From JAAZMA01 sp036720245 (GTDB taxonomy: Bacteria > Bacillota > Clostridia > Tissierellales > Tepidimicrobiaceae), in NCBI GenBank assembly GCA_036720245.1, contig DAIMNI010000060.1, positions 1-13,415 of the forward strand: DNA of 13,415 nucleotides, written 5' to 3'. The notes beneath the pieces are model-generated. The model searched no databases. It saw nothing but the letters and a program-made list of their open reading frames with translations, and was not told the origin of the DNA. Both the position numbers and the translations under genes were made by a program. This document shows positions 1 to 8,185 of the stretch, piece after piece. The first letter of the stretch is position 1, and every line of letters begins with the position of its first letter.

Positions 1-2
1 TT

Positions 3-839
3 AGCGGCGGAATTGAAGATATACCAGGCAATTATATTTTGCGATTAATAGAAAATAAAAAATACACTTCGAAGATTACACAGATTACTTTAGCGGAGTA
101 CCTAAGAAATTACTATGATGTAGGACGGCAGCCAATTTTAGGGGTAATTGAAAAAAAGGAAAAAAAGCTAACAAATAAACCAGAAGACATCATAGCAGAT
201 AAATCAAAAGGGGCAGTCCATGAACTTTCCAGTGAAGGGACTGCTGCATTTCATAGGGAAAAGTTAGTCGGATATCTAAATGGCGAAGAGACAAGGGGCC
301 TAAACTTTATTATTGGAAAAGTAAAAGATGGGGTTATTCAATTTCCAACTCCTATAACTAGTATAGATGAATACTCTACCCCTACGCCTCCTTCACCATC
401 TGAGATAGCCTCTATTGGTAAGGCTATTAATCCTATGAGCACAGTAGAAATTATTAAAACAAAAACAAAAAATGATATAGAAATAGTTGATGGTGAAATA
501 ATGTTTAAAGCGAAGATTACTTTAAAAGGTATAGTAGGGGAAGTCATAGGGGATTTAGATATTTCAAAAGAAGAAGGGCTAGAATCGCTACAGAATGCTT
601 GTGCCAAGGAAATAAAAGAAGAAGTAGAGAAGGCTTTTATTAAAGCACAAAAAGATTTGAAAAGTGATATTTTTGGCTTCGGAACACTTTTTCATAGGAA
701 ATATCCTAAAGAATGGGCAAAAATAAAGGATAACTGGCATGATATATTTCAAGAAGCAAATTTAGATGTAGAAGTTGATGTAAATATAGTTAGGACAGGA
801 TTAACAGATGTACCTACTAAAAAGGTTAAGGGGAAATAG
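3..839 (+). CDS. Ger(x)C family spore germination lipoprotein, 5'-partial
   Basis: This is the C subunit of a nutrient germinant receptor, normally a lipoprotein on the outer face of the spore inner membrane that works with the A and B subunits to start germination. The frame is open from the first bases of the window (Ser-Gly-Gly-Ile...), so the apparent TTG start at 39 is internal. About 278 residues are present; family members are near 400, so the signal peptide, lipobox and first part of the N-terminal domain lie upstream. The C-terminal third is diagnostic: a conserved stretch around SDIFGFG, then FHRKYPKEW, then NWHDIF, ending in alternating Val/Asp strands and IVRTG. The GerB-type permease starts one base after the stop, so the two are translationally coupled. 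Family assignment is firm; the cognate germinant cannot be read from sequence. Confidence 0.93.
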   Translation, partial: SGGIEDIPGNYILRLIENKKYTSKITQITLAEYLRNYYDVGRQPILGVIEKKEKKLTNKPEDIIADKSKGAVHELSSEGTAAFHREKLVGYLNGEETRGLNFIIGKVKDGVIQFPTPITSIDEYSTPTPPSPSEIASIGKAINPMSTVEIIKTKTKNDIEIVDGEIMFKAKITLKGIVGEVIGDLDISKEEGLESLQNACAKEIKEEVEKAFIKAQKDLKSDIFGFGTLFHRKYPKEWAKIKDNWHDIFQEANLDVEVDVNIVRTGLTDVPTKKVKGK

Positions 840-840
840 C

Positions 841-1956
841 ATGGAAAAAATAAAGAAAGTATCTTCTTATCAAATAATCTTATTAATAATAATTTATAGG
901 ATGATCATTGCTTTTACATATGGACCAGCTATAAATACACCACCAGGAAATCAGGATGTTTGGATTGCTCTTTTATTATCCATACCTTATACTATTTTAA
1001 TATATTTGCCTATTTTATTTTTAAGCAATAAATTCAATAATTTAACCATAATAGAATATATGGAAAAGATATTTGGAAAATTCATAGGAAAACTTGTTGG
1101 ATTTTTCTATACTGTTTCATTTTTGATATCCTGTACTATCATTGTTGCAACCGTGTTGGAAATGTTGGGGAGTACTATATTTCCAGAAACGCCAGTATGG
1201 GTGACTAGCTTGTTCATGATGACTACATGTACTTATATTTCAAGTAAAGGGTTAGAGTCAATAGCACGAGGAGCGGAGATACTTGTCCCTTTTATAATTG
1301 GGATTTTATTTCTAATTTTAGCATTAGGATATAAAAATATGGATTTTACTGTTTTACTGCCAATACTTAGTGACTCAACATTTAAGTCTATTAATATTGG
1401 CGCAATAGATTTTGCTTTTAAGTTTCCAGATGTTTTGATTTTAGCCATGATAACTCCTCATCTAGAAAAAAAAGGTGAATTTAACAAGATATTTTTCAAA
1501 TCTCTTATATATTCTATGCTAATGGTTACTATTATTGTTATTGCTAGCCAAGCAGCTCTAGGGGTAGAACAGGCAAAGCATAGCAATTTTCCATTTTTTA
1601 CATATGCTAGGCTTATTAATTTACTTGATTTTATACAGAGGATTGAATCATTGTACGTAGTATCGTGGATTGCAGGAAATATAGGTAAGATATCTGGATA
1701 TTTGTATTTTACCACCGTTGCTTTAAATCAAACTACCAAAAGGAAAGAAAACAAATCTTATATAATACCTATAGGGATTATTATAGTTATATCATCTGTA
1801 ATTATAAAAGATAGACATTCTATAATAGGAACTCCACAAAGCACTTCAAGGATTACATTAATTATATCCCTTATTTCAATGTTGATAATTCCTTTAATAG
1901 CTCTTATAGTATATTTTTTAAGGAGTAAAATATTTAAAAACGTAAATAGTCAATAA
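841..1956 (+). CDS. GerB-type spore germination permease (GerAB/YndE family)
   Basis: This is the B subunit of a germinant receptor, an APC-superfamily-like integral membrane protein thought to bind or pass the germinant in the spore inner membrane. It has 371 residues, close to the usual 365-370, with about ten hydrophobic segments spread over its whole length. Family hallmarks are the opening KVSSYQ segment, the GPAINTPPG loop near residues 28-36, and the LVPFIIGILF helix in mid-protein. An upstream in-frame ATG at 808 lies inside the preceding gene; ATG 841 is preferred because AGGGGAA at 829-835 sits just ahead of it. It is coupled to the Ger(x)C gene upstream. In the classical Bacillus gerA operon the order is A-B-C, whereas here C precedes B; an A subunit would be expected further upstream, outside the window. 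Confidence 0.92.
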   Translation: MEKIKKVSSYQIILLIIIYRMIIAFTYGPAINTPPGNQDVWIALLLSIPYTILIYLPILFLSNKFNNLTIIEYMEKIFGKFIGKLVGFFYTVSFLISCTIIVATVLEMLGSTIFPETPVWVTSLFMMTTCTYISSKGLESIARGAEILVPFIIGILFLILALGYKNMDFTVLLPILSDSTFKSINIGAIDFAFKFPDVLILAMITPHLEKKGEFNKIFFKSLIYSMLMVTIIVIASQAALGVEQAKHSNFPFFTYARLINLLDFIQRIESLYVVSWIAGNIGKISGYLYFTTVALNQTTKRKENKSYIIPIGIIIVISSVIIKDRHSIIGTPQSTSRITLIISLISMLIIPLIALIVYFLRSKIFKNVNSQ

Positions 1957-2106
1957 TGGGAACATCCAGTGCTTTTTCTTGCTTTACTTCCCCTTAAATT
2001 GCCTACCTTGGAAATATAATCATCTAATTCCATTAAACATTTTCAAAAAAACTTTATAATTTAACATTTGTCATCATTATTTAACCACATGAATAATAAA
2101 ATGTAC

Positions 2107-2112
2107 TATAAT
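2107..2112 (+). promoter_or_regulatory. Candidate -10 box for the envelope acylation operon
   Basis: A perfect TATAAT lies 46 bases before the ATG at 2159, in an AT-rich stretch. No good -35 sits at 17 bases; the nearest partial match is TTAACC at 2081-2086, with a 20-base spacer. The position fits the first gene of the downstream operon, but in DNA this AT-rich a perfect -10 can occur by chance. The rest of the 1957-2158 gap shows no hairpin-plus-T-run terminator and no small gene. Confidence 0.35.
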
Positions 2113-2158
2113 ATATATATGAACTTATATAAATCAAGATAAAAGTTGGGGGCAAAAC

Positions 2159-2974
2159 ATGAGATATAAAAAGGGAAAAATTAATATTAAAAGATTATCC
2201 ATTTCATTATCTATAGTAATTATTTTACTTGTATTAACTACGAAAATTTCATTAAAACATGCAGCAGAAAACTCCAATAGGGATGAGGATATTGTAGAAA
2301 AAACTCCAATTTTAGAAGAAACAAAAAAAGATGTTCCAAAAAAAGAACAATCAAAAGATACACCAATAGAAAAGAAGCCAGATATATCGGAGACTACAAA
2401 TGAAAACAAAAAAGAAGATTTAAAAACTGAAACCAAAACTCTTAGTGAATATAATGAAATATTTAAAAAGGATTTATTTCTTGGAGATTCCATAACGGAC
2501 AGCCTATCCTTTTATGAATTAATAGATGAAAACAATGTATTTGCCAAATTAGGTTTTACTACTAAAAAGGCTTTAGATGAAATTGAAGTAATAATAAACA
2601 AGAACCCAGACAATATATATATATTATTTGGAATGAATGATATATTAGCCTCTAAAGATAGCGAAAACTTTATTACGAATTATAAAGAATTAATAGATAT
2701 AATCCAGGATAAAGTTCCTAATGCCACTATATATGTCCAATCTATATTACCTGTAAGTTCAGAAGTGAAGACTAAGAAGTCTCTTTTGACCAATGAAAAT
2801 ATAGATATTTGTAATCAGGCTCTTAAAGATATGGCAGAGGAAGAAAATATACAATATCTTAATATTAGGGAAATATTAGAAAATAATATGGATTTATTAG
2901 AACCAGATGGAATTCACGTGAAATACAAATTTTATGAATTATGGCTAGAATATTTAATAGAAAAGACCAAATAA
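2159..2974 (+). CDS. Membrane-anchored SGNH/GDSL hydrolase
   Basis: Predicted extracytoplasmic esterase or acyl-transfer enzyme of the SGNH fold. Residues 12-31 form an uncleaved-looking signal anchor after a Lys/Arg-rich N-terminus. Residues about 38-95 are a Lys/Glu/Thr/Pro-rich, low-complexity linker that could span cell wall. The catalytic domain follows, with block I GDS (Ser111 nucleophile), block II Gly132, block III GxND (G158-M-N160-D) and block V DGIH (Asp250, His253), so all four SGNH landmarks are present. ATG 2159 is preceded by a strong GGGGG ribosome binding site at 2148-2152. It opens a same-strand run with a DUF4358 lipoprotein, an MBOAT acyltransferase and a DHHW protein, which suggests it acts on O-acyl groups of a surface glycan or is itself the final transferase. 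The substrate is unknown. Confidence 0.88.
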   Translation: MRYKKGKINIKRLSISLSIVIILLVLTTKISLKHAAENSNRDEDIVEKTPILEETKKDVPKKEQSKDTPIEKKPDISETTNENKKEDLKTETKTLSEYNEIFKKDLFLGDSITDSLSFYELIDENNVFAKLGFTTKKALDEIEVIINKNPDNIYILFGMNDILASKDSENFITNYKELIDIIQDKVPNATIYVQSILPVSSEVKTKKSLLTNENIDICNQALKDMAEEENIQYLNIREILENNMDLLEPDGIHVKYKFYELWLEYLIEKTK

Positions 2975-3001
2975 GGGTTATAGCAAAGGGGATGTGGAAA
3001 T

Positions 3002-3487
3002 ATGCCAAAGGTATTTAAAAGGACATTAACAAATTTAATTGTACTTAGTTTAACTTTAGTTATTTTGACTAGCTGCACTAAAAATAATGCTATAAACAAA
3101 GCACCATCAGTTAAGGACATAGATAATAAATTAAATGAAAAAGTTGATTTATCTACTATGGATATAGGAGATGGCGAAAAACTAGAAAAATTGTATGATA
3201 TAAATCCAGAGGATTTAGAGGAATTTTTATTATATATTCCTAAAACCAATATTGAAGCTAATGAGATAGGTATATTTAAAGTAAAGGATTCTAAAAATAT
3301 AGATATTATTAATGAAAAAATTGAAAATAGAATAGAAAAACAGGCTGATATTTTTAAAGATTATTTACCAGAGGAATATTATTTAATTGAAAAGAATGTA
3401 TTAAAAACAAAGGATAATTATATATTATTTATTGTATCTGAAGATGCGGAAACAATAGAAGAAGTATTTGATGAAGCATTTAAATAA
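3002..3487 (+). CDS. DUF4358 family lipoprotein
   Basis: A small secreted lipoprotein of 161 residues. The N-terminus is basic, then hydrophobic at about 11-22, ending in a lipobox LTSC with Cys25 as the expected lipidation site. The mature part resembles DUF4358: an NPEDLEEF segment, an IGIFKVKD strand, a helix with the ENRIEKQ pattern, the DYLPEEY region, and a closing NYILFIVS strand with an acidic tail. The family has no established activity that I know of. It starts 27 bases after the hydrolase stop, with AAAGGGG just upstream, and lies 24 bases ahead of the MBOAT start, so it is almost certainly co-transcribed. I infer an accessory role on the outer face of the membrane for the acyltransferase complex. 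Confidence 0.82.
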   Translation: MPKVFKRTLTNLIVLSLTLVILTSCTKNNAINKAPSVKDIDNKLNEKVDLSTMDIGDGEKLEKLYDINPEDLEEFLLYIPKTNIEANEIGIFKVKDSKNIDIINEKIENRIEKQADIFKDYLPEEYYLIEKNVLKTKDNYILFIVSEDAETIEEVFDEAFK

Positions 3488-3511
3488 TGCTTTTCTTTGG
3501 AGGTGCAGGAT

Positions 3512-4918
3512 TTGGTTTTTAGTTCACTAATATTTATTTTTGTATTTTTACCAATTACTATTTTGATATATTATATAGCACCGAAAAAGTTAAAAAATTT
3601 GGCTCTTTTCATAGCGTCTTTGATTTTTTACGCTTGGGGAGAACCTATTTATATTACCATAATGCTGTTTTCTACAGTGTTTGACTTTTTTAATGGACTA
3701 GCTATAGAAAAATATAGGGATAACAAAAGAGTTTCTAAGGCAATATTGATAAACTCTTTAGTAATAAATTTAGGCCTATTAGGTTTTTTTAAATACTCAA
3801 GTTTTTTCGTAGAAAATTTTAATAGTCTATTTAATCTAAGCATCCAGTGGGAAAGTCTTCCACTACCTTTAGGAATATCTTTTTATACATTTCAAACTTT
3901 GTCTTACACTATAGATGTGTATTTAAATAAGGTAAATGTTCAAAGAAATATTATATCCTTTGGAACCTATGTAACCATGTTTCCACAATTAGTAGCTGGA
4001 CCTATAGTTAGATATAGTGAAATTGAAAAGGAATTAGACAATAGACAAGAGAGTCTTTATTTATTTGGAGAAGGGGCAGAATTATTTATTATTGGTTTAT
4101 CTAAAAAGGTATTATTGGCAAATAATATAGGTTTATTGTGGGATAGTGTAAAGGCCATGCCTATAAGTGGGATTTCAGTATTATCTGCTTGGTTAGGAAT
4201 ACTAGCCTTTACTTTTCAAATATATTTTGACTTTAGTGGATATTCAGATATGGCTTTAGGATTAGGGAAGATGTTTGGATTTAATTTTATAAAAAACTTT
4301 GATTATCCCTATATATCTAAGTCTGTAACTGAATTTTGGAGAAGATGGCATATATCGTTAGGTGCCTGGTTTAGGGAATATGTATATATACCTCTTGGAG
4401 GAAATAAAGAAGGGCAGCTTAAACAATTTAGAAATTTACTTATTGTATGGCTATTAACAGGATTTTGGCATGGCGCTAATTGGAATTTTATTCTTTGGGG
4501 ATTGTACTATGGTATATTATTAATTTTAGAAAAACTATTCCTTTTGGATTGGATGAAGGACAAGCCAGAATTTTTGAAGCATATATACACAATGATAATG
4601 GTTGTAGTTGGTTGGGTGTTTTTTGAATTTGAAAATATTAATTTAGGATTTTCTTTTATAAAAACCATGTTTGGATTTGGGACAGGTGGTGTTATAGATG
4701 GAAATGCTATTTATTATTTATATACTAATGGATTATTGTTTATTATACTTATATTGTGTTTCACACCAAAGCTCAAAACTGCTTTTAATAGAATTAAACT
4801 AAAATTGAAAAAAAGTGGAACTATAGCTATTCCAATTGCTTATATGATTTTAATATTTTTATGTACAGCGTATTTAGTAAATGAAACTTACAATCCATTT
4901 TTATACTTTAGATTTTAA
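3512..4918 (+). CDS. MBOAT family O-acyltransferase (AlgI/DltB/PatA-like)
   Basis: A polytopic membrane enzyme of the membrane-bound O-acyltransferase family, which passes an acyl group from a cytoplasmic donor across the membrane to an extracytoplasmic acceptor protein or glycan. It has 468 residues and about ten hydrophobic segments. The start TTG 3512 is chosen because GGAGG at 3499-3503 lies just ahead and the protein then begins MVFSSLIFIF, the typical family N-terminus; the in-frame TTG at 3497 overlaps that ribosome binding site. Signatures are FPQLVAGPI at about 157-165, YFDFSGYSDMALG at about 238-250, FWRRWHISLGAWFREY at about 275-290, and TGFWHG with the invariant catalytic His320. 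The partner DHHW gene starts 13 bases after its stop, as in alginate and cellulose acetylation loci. The transferred acyl group (acetyl is likely) is inferred. Confidence 0.93.
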   Translation: MVFSSLIFIFVFLPITILIYYIAPKKLKNLALFIASLIFYAWGEPIYITIMLFSTVFDFFNGLAIEKYRDNKRVSKAILINSLVINLGLLGFFKYSSFFVENFNSLFNLSIQWESLPLPLGISFYTFQTLSYTIDVYLNKVNVQRNIISFGTYVTMFPQLVAGPIVRYSEIEKELDNRQESLYLFGEGAELFIIGLSKKVLLANNIGLLWDSVKAMPISGISVLSAWLGILAFTFQIYFDFSGYSDMALGLGKMFGFNFIKNFDYPYISKSVTEFWRRWHISLGAWFREYVYIPLGGNKEGQLKQFRNLLIVWLLTGFWHGANWNFILWGLYYGILLILEKLFLLDWMKDKPEFLKHIYTMIMVVVGWVFFEFENINLGFSFIKTMFGFGTGGVIDGNAIYYLYTNGLLFIILILCFTPKLKTAFNRIKLKLKKSGTIAIPIAYMILIFLCTAYLVNETYNPFLYFRF

Positions 4919-4931
4919 ATGGGGGATTAAT

Positions 4932-6044
4932 TTGAAAAAGAATATTTCATATAAATCTATATTAGCTGTGTTTTTATTAATTTATATTGGTATTATTATA
5001 TTTTTTAATAATATCACAGCAGATAAAGTTTTTTCTGAATCAGAAAATAGAAGATTAGAACAAACTCCTAATTTTTCTATATCCCAAGTAGTAGATGGAA
5101 GATATACTACAAATTATGAAAAATACATTTCTGATCAATTTCCCATGAGGGATTTTTGGATAGGGATTAAATCTAGTATGGAAAAATTAATGGGTAAAAA
5201 AGAAAACAATGGTATCTATTTAGGTAAAGATGGCTATTTATTAGAAAAATTTAATAAGCCAAAAATGGAAGAATTGGAATCTAAAGTAGATAAGATAAAT
5301 AGGTTTGCTTTAAATATTCCAGATAAAAGTATTTATTTTATGCTAATACCTAGTGGGGCTGAAATTTTAAAGGACAAACTTCCAAACTATGCTCCAAATG
5401 ATAGTCAATTAGAAATCATTGAAACAACAAAAAAGTCTCTTTCTGATAAAATAGATTTTGTAGATATATATAAAATTTTATCTCACCATAAGGAAGACTA
5501 TATTTATTATAAAACAGATCACCATTGGACTACTGATGGGGCATATTTAGCATATAATGATTTAATGAAGGCTATGGGTATAATACCAAATGGCAGTGAG
5601 TATTTTGAAAGAACTGTAGTATCAGATAATTTTTATGGTTCTTTATATTCCAAATCTGGCTTTAGAAATATAAAACCAGATGATTTAGTAATATATAAGA
5701 CAAAAATATATGAGGGAATAGAAGTAGAATACGTAGAGGAAGGAAAAAATTCTAATTCTCTATACACTATGAAAAATTTGGACAAGAAAGATAAATACAC
5801 AGTATTTTTAGATAGTAATCATCCATATATTAAGATTAAAACCAATTTTAAAGAAGACAAAAAACTTTTAATCATTAAAGATTCCTTTGCCAATAGTTTT
5901 ATTCCATTTTTAACAGGCCATTTTTCAGAAATTCATGTAATAGACCCTAGATATTATATTGAAGATATGGTAGATTTAATAAAAAGGGAAAATATAGATA
6001 ATATATTAATACTTTATAGTGTAGATACTTTTTTAAAGATATAA
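4932..6044 (+). CDS. DHHW family protein (AlgX/AlgJ-like acyltransferase partner)
   Basis: An extracytoplasmic SGNH-like protein of 370 residues that typically receives the acyl group from an MBOAT protein and places it on a polysaccharide. The start is taken as TTG 4932, preceded by GGGGGA at 4921-4926; an earlier in-frame ATG at 4881 lies inside the MBOAT gene and lacks a ribosome binding site. A signal anchor spans about residues 8-26, followed by the family motif SENRRLEQTP. The defining TDHHWT motif is at 195-200 (Asp196, His197, His198), and the candidate nucleophile is Ser318 in KDSFANS, followed by the conserved HVIDPRY segment. All catalytic landmarks are therefore intact. It closes the four-gene cassette; 42 bases follow before the phosphodiesterase. 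Confidence 0.9.
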   Translation: MKKNISYKSILAVFLLIYIGIIIFFNNITADKVFSESENRRLEQTPNFSISQVVDGRYTTNYEKYISDQFPMRDFWIGIKSSMEKLMGKKENNGIYLGKDGYLLEKFNKPKMEELESKVDKINRFALNIPDKSIYFMLIPSGAEILKDKLPNYAPNDSQLEIIETTKKSLSDKIDFVDIYKILSHHKEDYIYYKTDHHWTTDGAYLAYNDLMKAMGIIPNGSEYFERTVVSDNFYGSLYSKSGFRNIKPDDLVIYKTKIYEGIEVEYVEEGKNSNSLYTMKNLDKKDKYTVFLDSNHPYIKIKTNFKEDKKLLIIKDSFANSFIPFLTGHFSEIHVIDPRYYIEDMVDLIKRENIDNILILYSVDTFLKI

Positions 6045-6086
6045 TTTTAGAGTGTTATACAATATAAATTGAGGAAAGGAGAAAAT

Positions 6087-6632
6087 ATGAAACTTTTTTT
6101 CATATCAGATATTCATGGCTCAGTTTTTTATTTAAATAATGCATTAGATAAATTTAAAGAAGAAAAAGCAGATTATATAATAATACTAGGAGATCATCTA
6201 TATCATGGAGCAAGAAATCCCCTACCTAAGGAATATAATCCTAAGAGAGTAATAGAAATATTAAATAATTATGCCCATAGAATAATAGCTATAAGAGGAA
6301 ATTGTGATAGCGAAGTAGACCAAATGGTATTAGATTTTCCTATAATGGCAGATTATTCTACAATTTTCTACAACGAAAAAAGATTGCTTTTAACCCATGG
6401 GCATATATATAATGAAAATAATTTACCAAAACTAATGGATGGAGATATATTTATATATGGCCATACCCATATACCTAAAGCAGAAAAAGTGGGGAATATA
6501 TATGTAATTAATCCAGGAAGCACTACTTTTCCAAAGAAAAATAGCCCCCATAGTTACGGAGTATTAGAAGATAATATTTTTACTATAAAGGATTTTGAGG
6601 GAAATGTATACAAGAAGATTAATATTAAATAA
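6087..6632 (+). CDS. yfcE: YfcE-type metallophosphodiesterase
   Basis: A calcineurin-like metallophosphoesterase of 181 residues, similar in length to E. coli YfcE, a Mn2+-dependent phosphodiesterase active on model substrates whose physiological target is not settled. All metal-ligand motifs are visible: D8-I-H10, GD35-36, GNCD at 71-74, HGH at 104-106 and GHTH at 125-128; the family-typical NPGST follows at 142-146. ATG 6087 is chosen because AGGAAAGGAG at 6072-6081 precedes it; the in-frame TTG at 6069 overlaps that site. It is cytoplasmic, with no signal peptide. It may be read through from the acylation cassette, since no terminator is visible in the 42-base gap, but a functional link is not evident. 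Confidence 0.93.
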   Translation: MKLFFISDIHGSVFYLNNALDKFKEEKADYIIILGDHLYHGARNPLPKEYNPKRVIEILNNYAHRIIAIRGNCDSEVDQMVLDFPIMADYSTIFYNEKRLLLTHGHIYNENNLPKLMDGDIFIYGHTHIPKAEKVGNIYVINPGSTTFPKKNSPHSYGVLEDNIFTIKDFEGNVYKKINIK

Positions 6633-6701
6633 ATAAAAAAGGTCAATTGGAATGAGACTTATCCTATAGATAAACAAACAGCTGTACCCAAAAGAATAAA
6701 C

Positions 6702-6720
6702 CAATTATATAATATATAAT
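6702..6720. repeat. 19-bp perfect AT-only palindrome between yfcE and tldD
   Basis: AATTATATA, a central A, then TATATAATT: two perfect 9-base arms made only of A and T. It lies in the 160-base gap 6633-6792, together with a TATAAT at 6749-6754 that could be the -10 of tldD but has no clear -35. It might be an operator or simply a chance product of very AT-rich DNA. No T-run terminator follows. Confidence 0.3.
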
Positions 6721-6792
6721 TATTAATGCTTTCAGTCCCGAAATAATATATAATAGTAATTATAGGAAATATTTATATAAGGGGGTAATTTT

Positions 6793-8184
6793 TTGCTTAG
6801 TAAAAAGACAATAGAAAATGTACTTTATGCAGCCCTCTCCCATGGAGGAGATTTTGCAGAAATATTTGTGGAAGATACATTTAACACAAATATTAGAATG
6901 GTGGGAGGATATGTAGAAAACAGTATGTCTGGTAGGGATTTTGGTGTAGGTATTAGAATATTTGATGGTTTTAATTTTGTTTATGGATACACCAATGATG
7001 CCAGTGAGGAAAATTTAATAAAAGTGGCAAAGGAAATTGCACTAGCTTTAAAATCTGAAAAAAATGATATAGTATTAAATTTAATGAAATCAGATACTAG
7101 GAATTTAAGTCCAATAAAAATTATACCAAATACTGTAGACAAGGCTAAGAAAATAGAATTATTAAAGAGAGGATATAATAGTGCTAAAAATTATGATTCT
7201 CTAATTACACAGGTTACGTCTAATTATTTTGACGTAGAACAAAATGTATTAATAGCCAATTCTGAAGGTTTAATAGCAGAGGACAAAAGAATTAGAACTA
7301 GAATTTTTGTTCAATCAGTAGCCTCCAAGGATGGAGAAATGCAAGTGGGTTATCATGCTCCAGGAGCTAGTATGGGTTTTGAATTCTATGATACCATAGA
7401 TATGGAGGAAGTGGGCAAGGAAGCCTCTAGAATTGCTAAAACCATGGTATTGGCAGATTATTGCCCATCTGGGGTAATGCCAGTAGTTATTCACAATGAA
7501 TTTGGTGGAGTGTTATTCCATGAGTCCTGTGGTCATAGTTTAGAGGCCACATCTGTAGCTAAAGGGGCTTCTGTTTTTGCCAATAAATTAGGCGAAGCTA
7601 TAGCATCTCCAGTGGTAACTGCCATAGATGATGGTACTATGCCAAATGAATGGGGTACATTAAATATTGACGACGAAGGTACACCAACTCAGAGGAATGT
7701 ACTTATAGAAAATGGAATACTTAAATCTTATTTAATAGACAAATTAAATGGTAGAAGAATGGGCATGGAATCTACAGGTTCTAGTAGACGTCAATCCTAT
7801 AAATTTGCTCCTACATCTAGAATGAACAATACCTTTATAGCCAATGGGGAATCTACTTTTGAAGAAATAATTGAAAATACAGAAAGTGGATTATTTGCTA
7901 AAAAATTAGGTGGAGGAAGTGTAAATCCAGCTACAGGAGATTTTAATTTTGCTGTAATGGAAGGTTATTTAATAGAAAATGGGAAAATAACTAAACCCGT
8001 TCGTGGTGCCACCTTAATAGGCACAGGTGCCAAAGTATTGGAAAATATAGATATGGTGGGAAATAATCAAACTTGTGGTCAAGGAATGTGCGGTTCCTTA
8101 AGTGGCTCTATCCCTACAAATGTAGGACAGCCAACCATAAGGGTTAAGGCCTTAACTGTTGGTGGCAGAAAGGGGGAGGAATAA
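6793..8184 (+). CDS. tldD: TldD family metalloprotease subunit
   Basis: The catalytic subunit of the TldD/TldE heterodimeric zinc protease, which cleaves small unfolded peptides; in enterobacteria it matures microcin B17 and degrades CcdA. It has 463 residues, close to the usual 460-480. The HExxxH zinc motif is intact as HESCGH at 243-248, followed by SLEA. Cys428 in TCGQGMCG matches the region of the third zinc ligand, and the closing GQPTIRVKALTVGG strand is typical. The start is TTG 6793, eight bases after GGGGG at 6781-6785; no closer ATG is in frame. The partner gene begins one base after its stop, with GGGGGAGG inside the tldD 3' end. No precursor peptide gene is visible nearby, so its role here is probably general peptide turnover. 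Confidence 0.93.
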   Translation: MLSKKTIENVLYAALSHGGDFAEIFVEDTFNTNIRMVGGYVENSMSGRDFGVGIRIFDGFNFVYGYTNDASEENLIKVAKEIALALKSEKNDIVLNLMKSDTRNLSPIKIIPNTVDKAKKIELLKRGYNSAKNYDSLITQVTSNYFDVEQNVLIANSEGLIAEDKRIRTRIFVQSVASKDGEMQVGYHAPGASMGFEFYDTIDMEEVGKEASRIAKTMVLADYCPSGVMPVVIHNEFGGVLFHESCGHSLEATSVAKGASVFANKLGEAIASPVVTAIDDGTMPNEWGTLNIDDEGTPTQRNVLIENGILKSYLIDKLNGRRMGMESTGSSRRQSYKFAPTSRMNNTFIANGESTFEEIIENTESGLFAKKLGGGSVNPATGDFNFAVMEGYLIENGKITKPVRGATLIGTGAKVLENIDMVGNNQTCGQGMCGSLSGSIPTNVGQPTIRVKALTVGGRKGEE

Positions 8185-8185
8185 T

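Noticed and set aside
338..607. Open frame of about 89 codons on the - strand inside the Ger(x)C gene
   Set aside because: It is antisense to a clearly recognised family domain, has no ribosome binding site and no family likeness.
1957..2158. Terminator for the ger operon or a small gene in this gap
   Set aside because: I found no stem followed by a T run and no open frame with a ribosome binding site; only the -10-like box near the 3' end is notable.
2134..2493. Open - strand frame of about 119 codons, Ser/Phe-rich
   Set aside because: It is the mirror of the Lys/Glu-rich linker of the SGNH hydrolase; the composition explains it.
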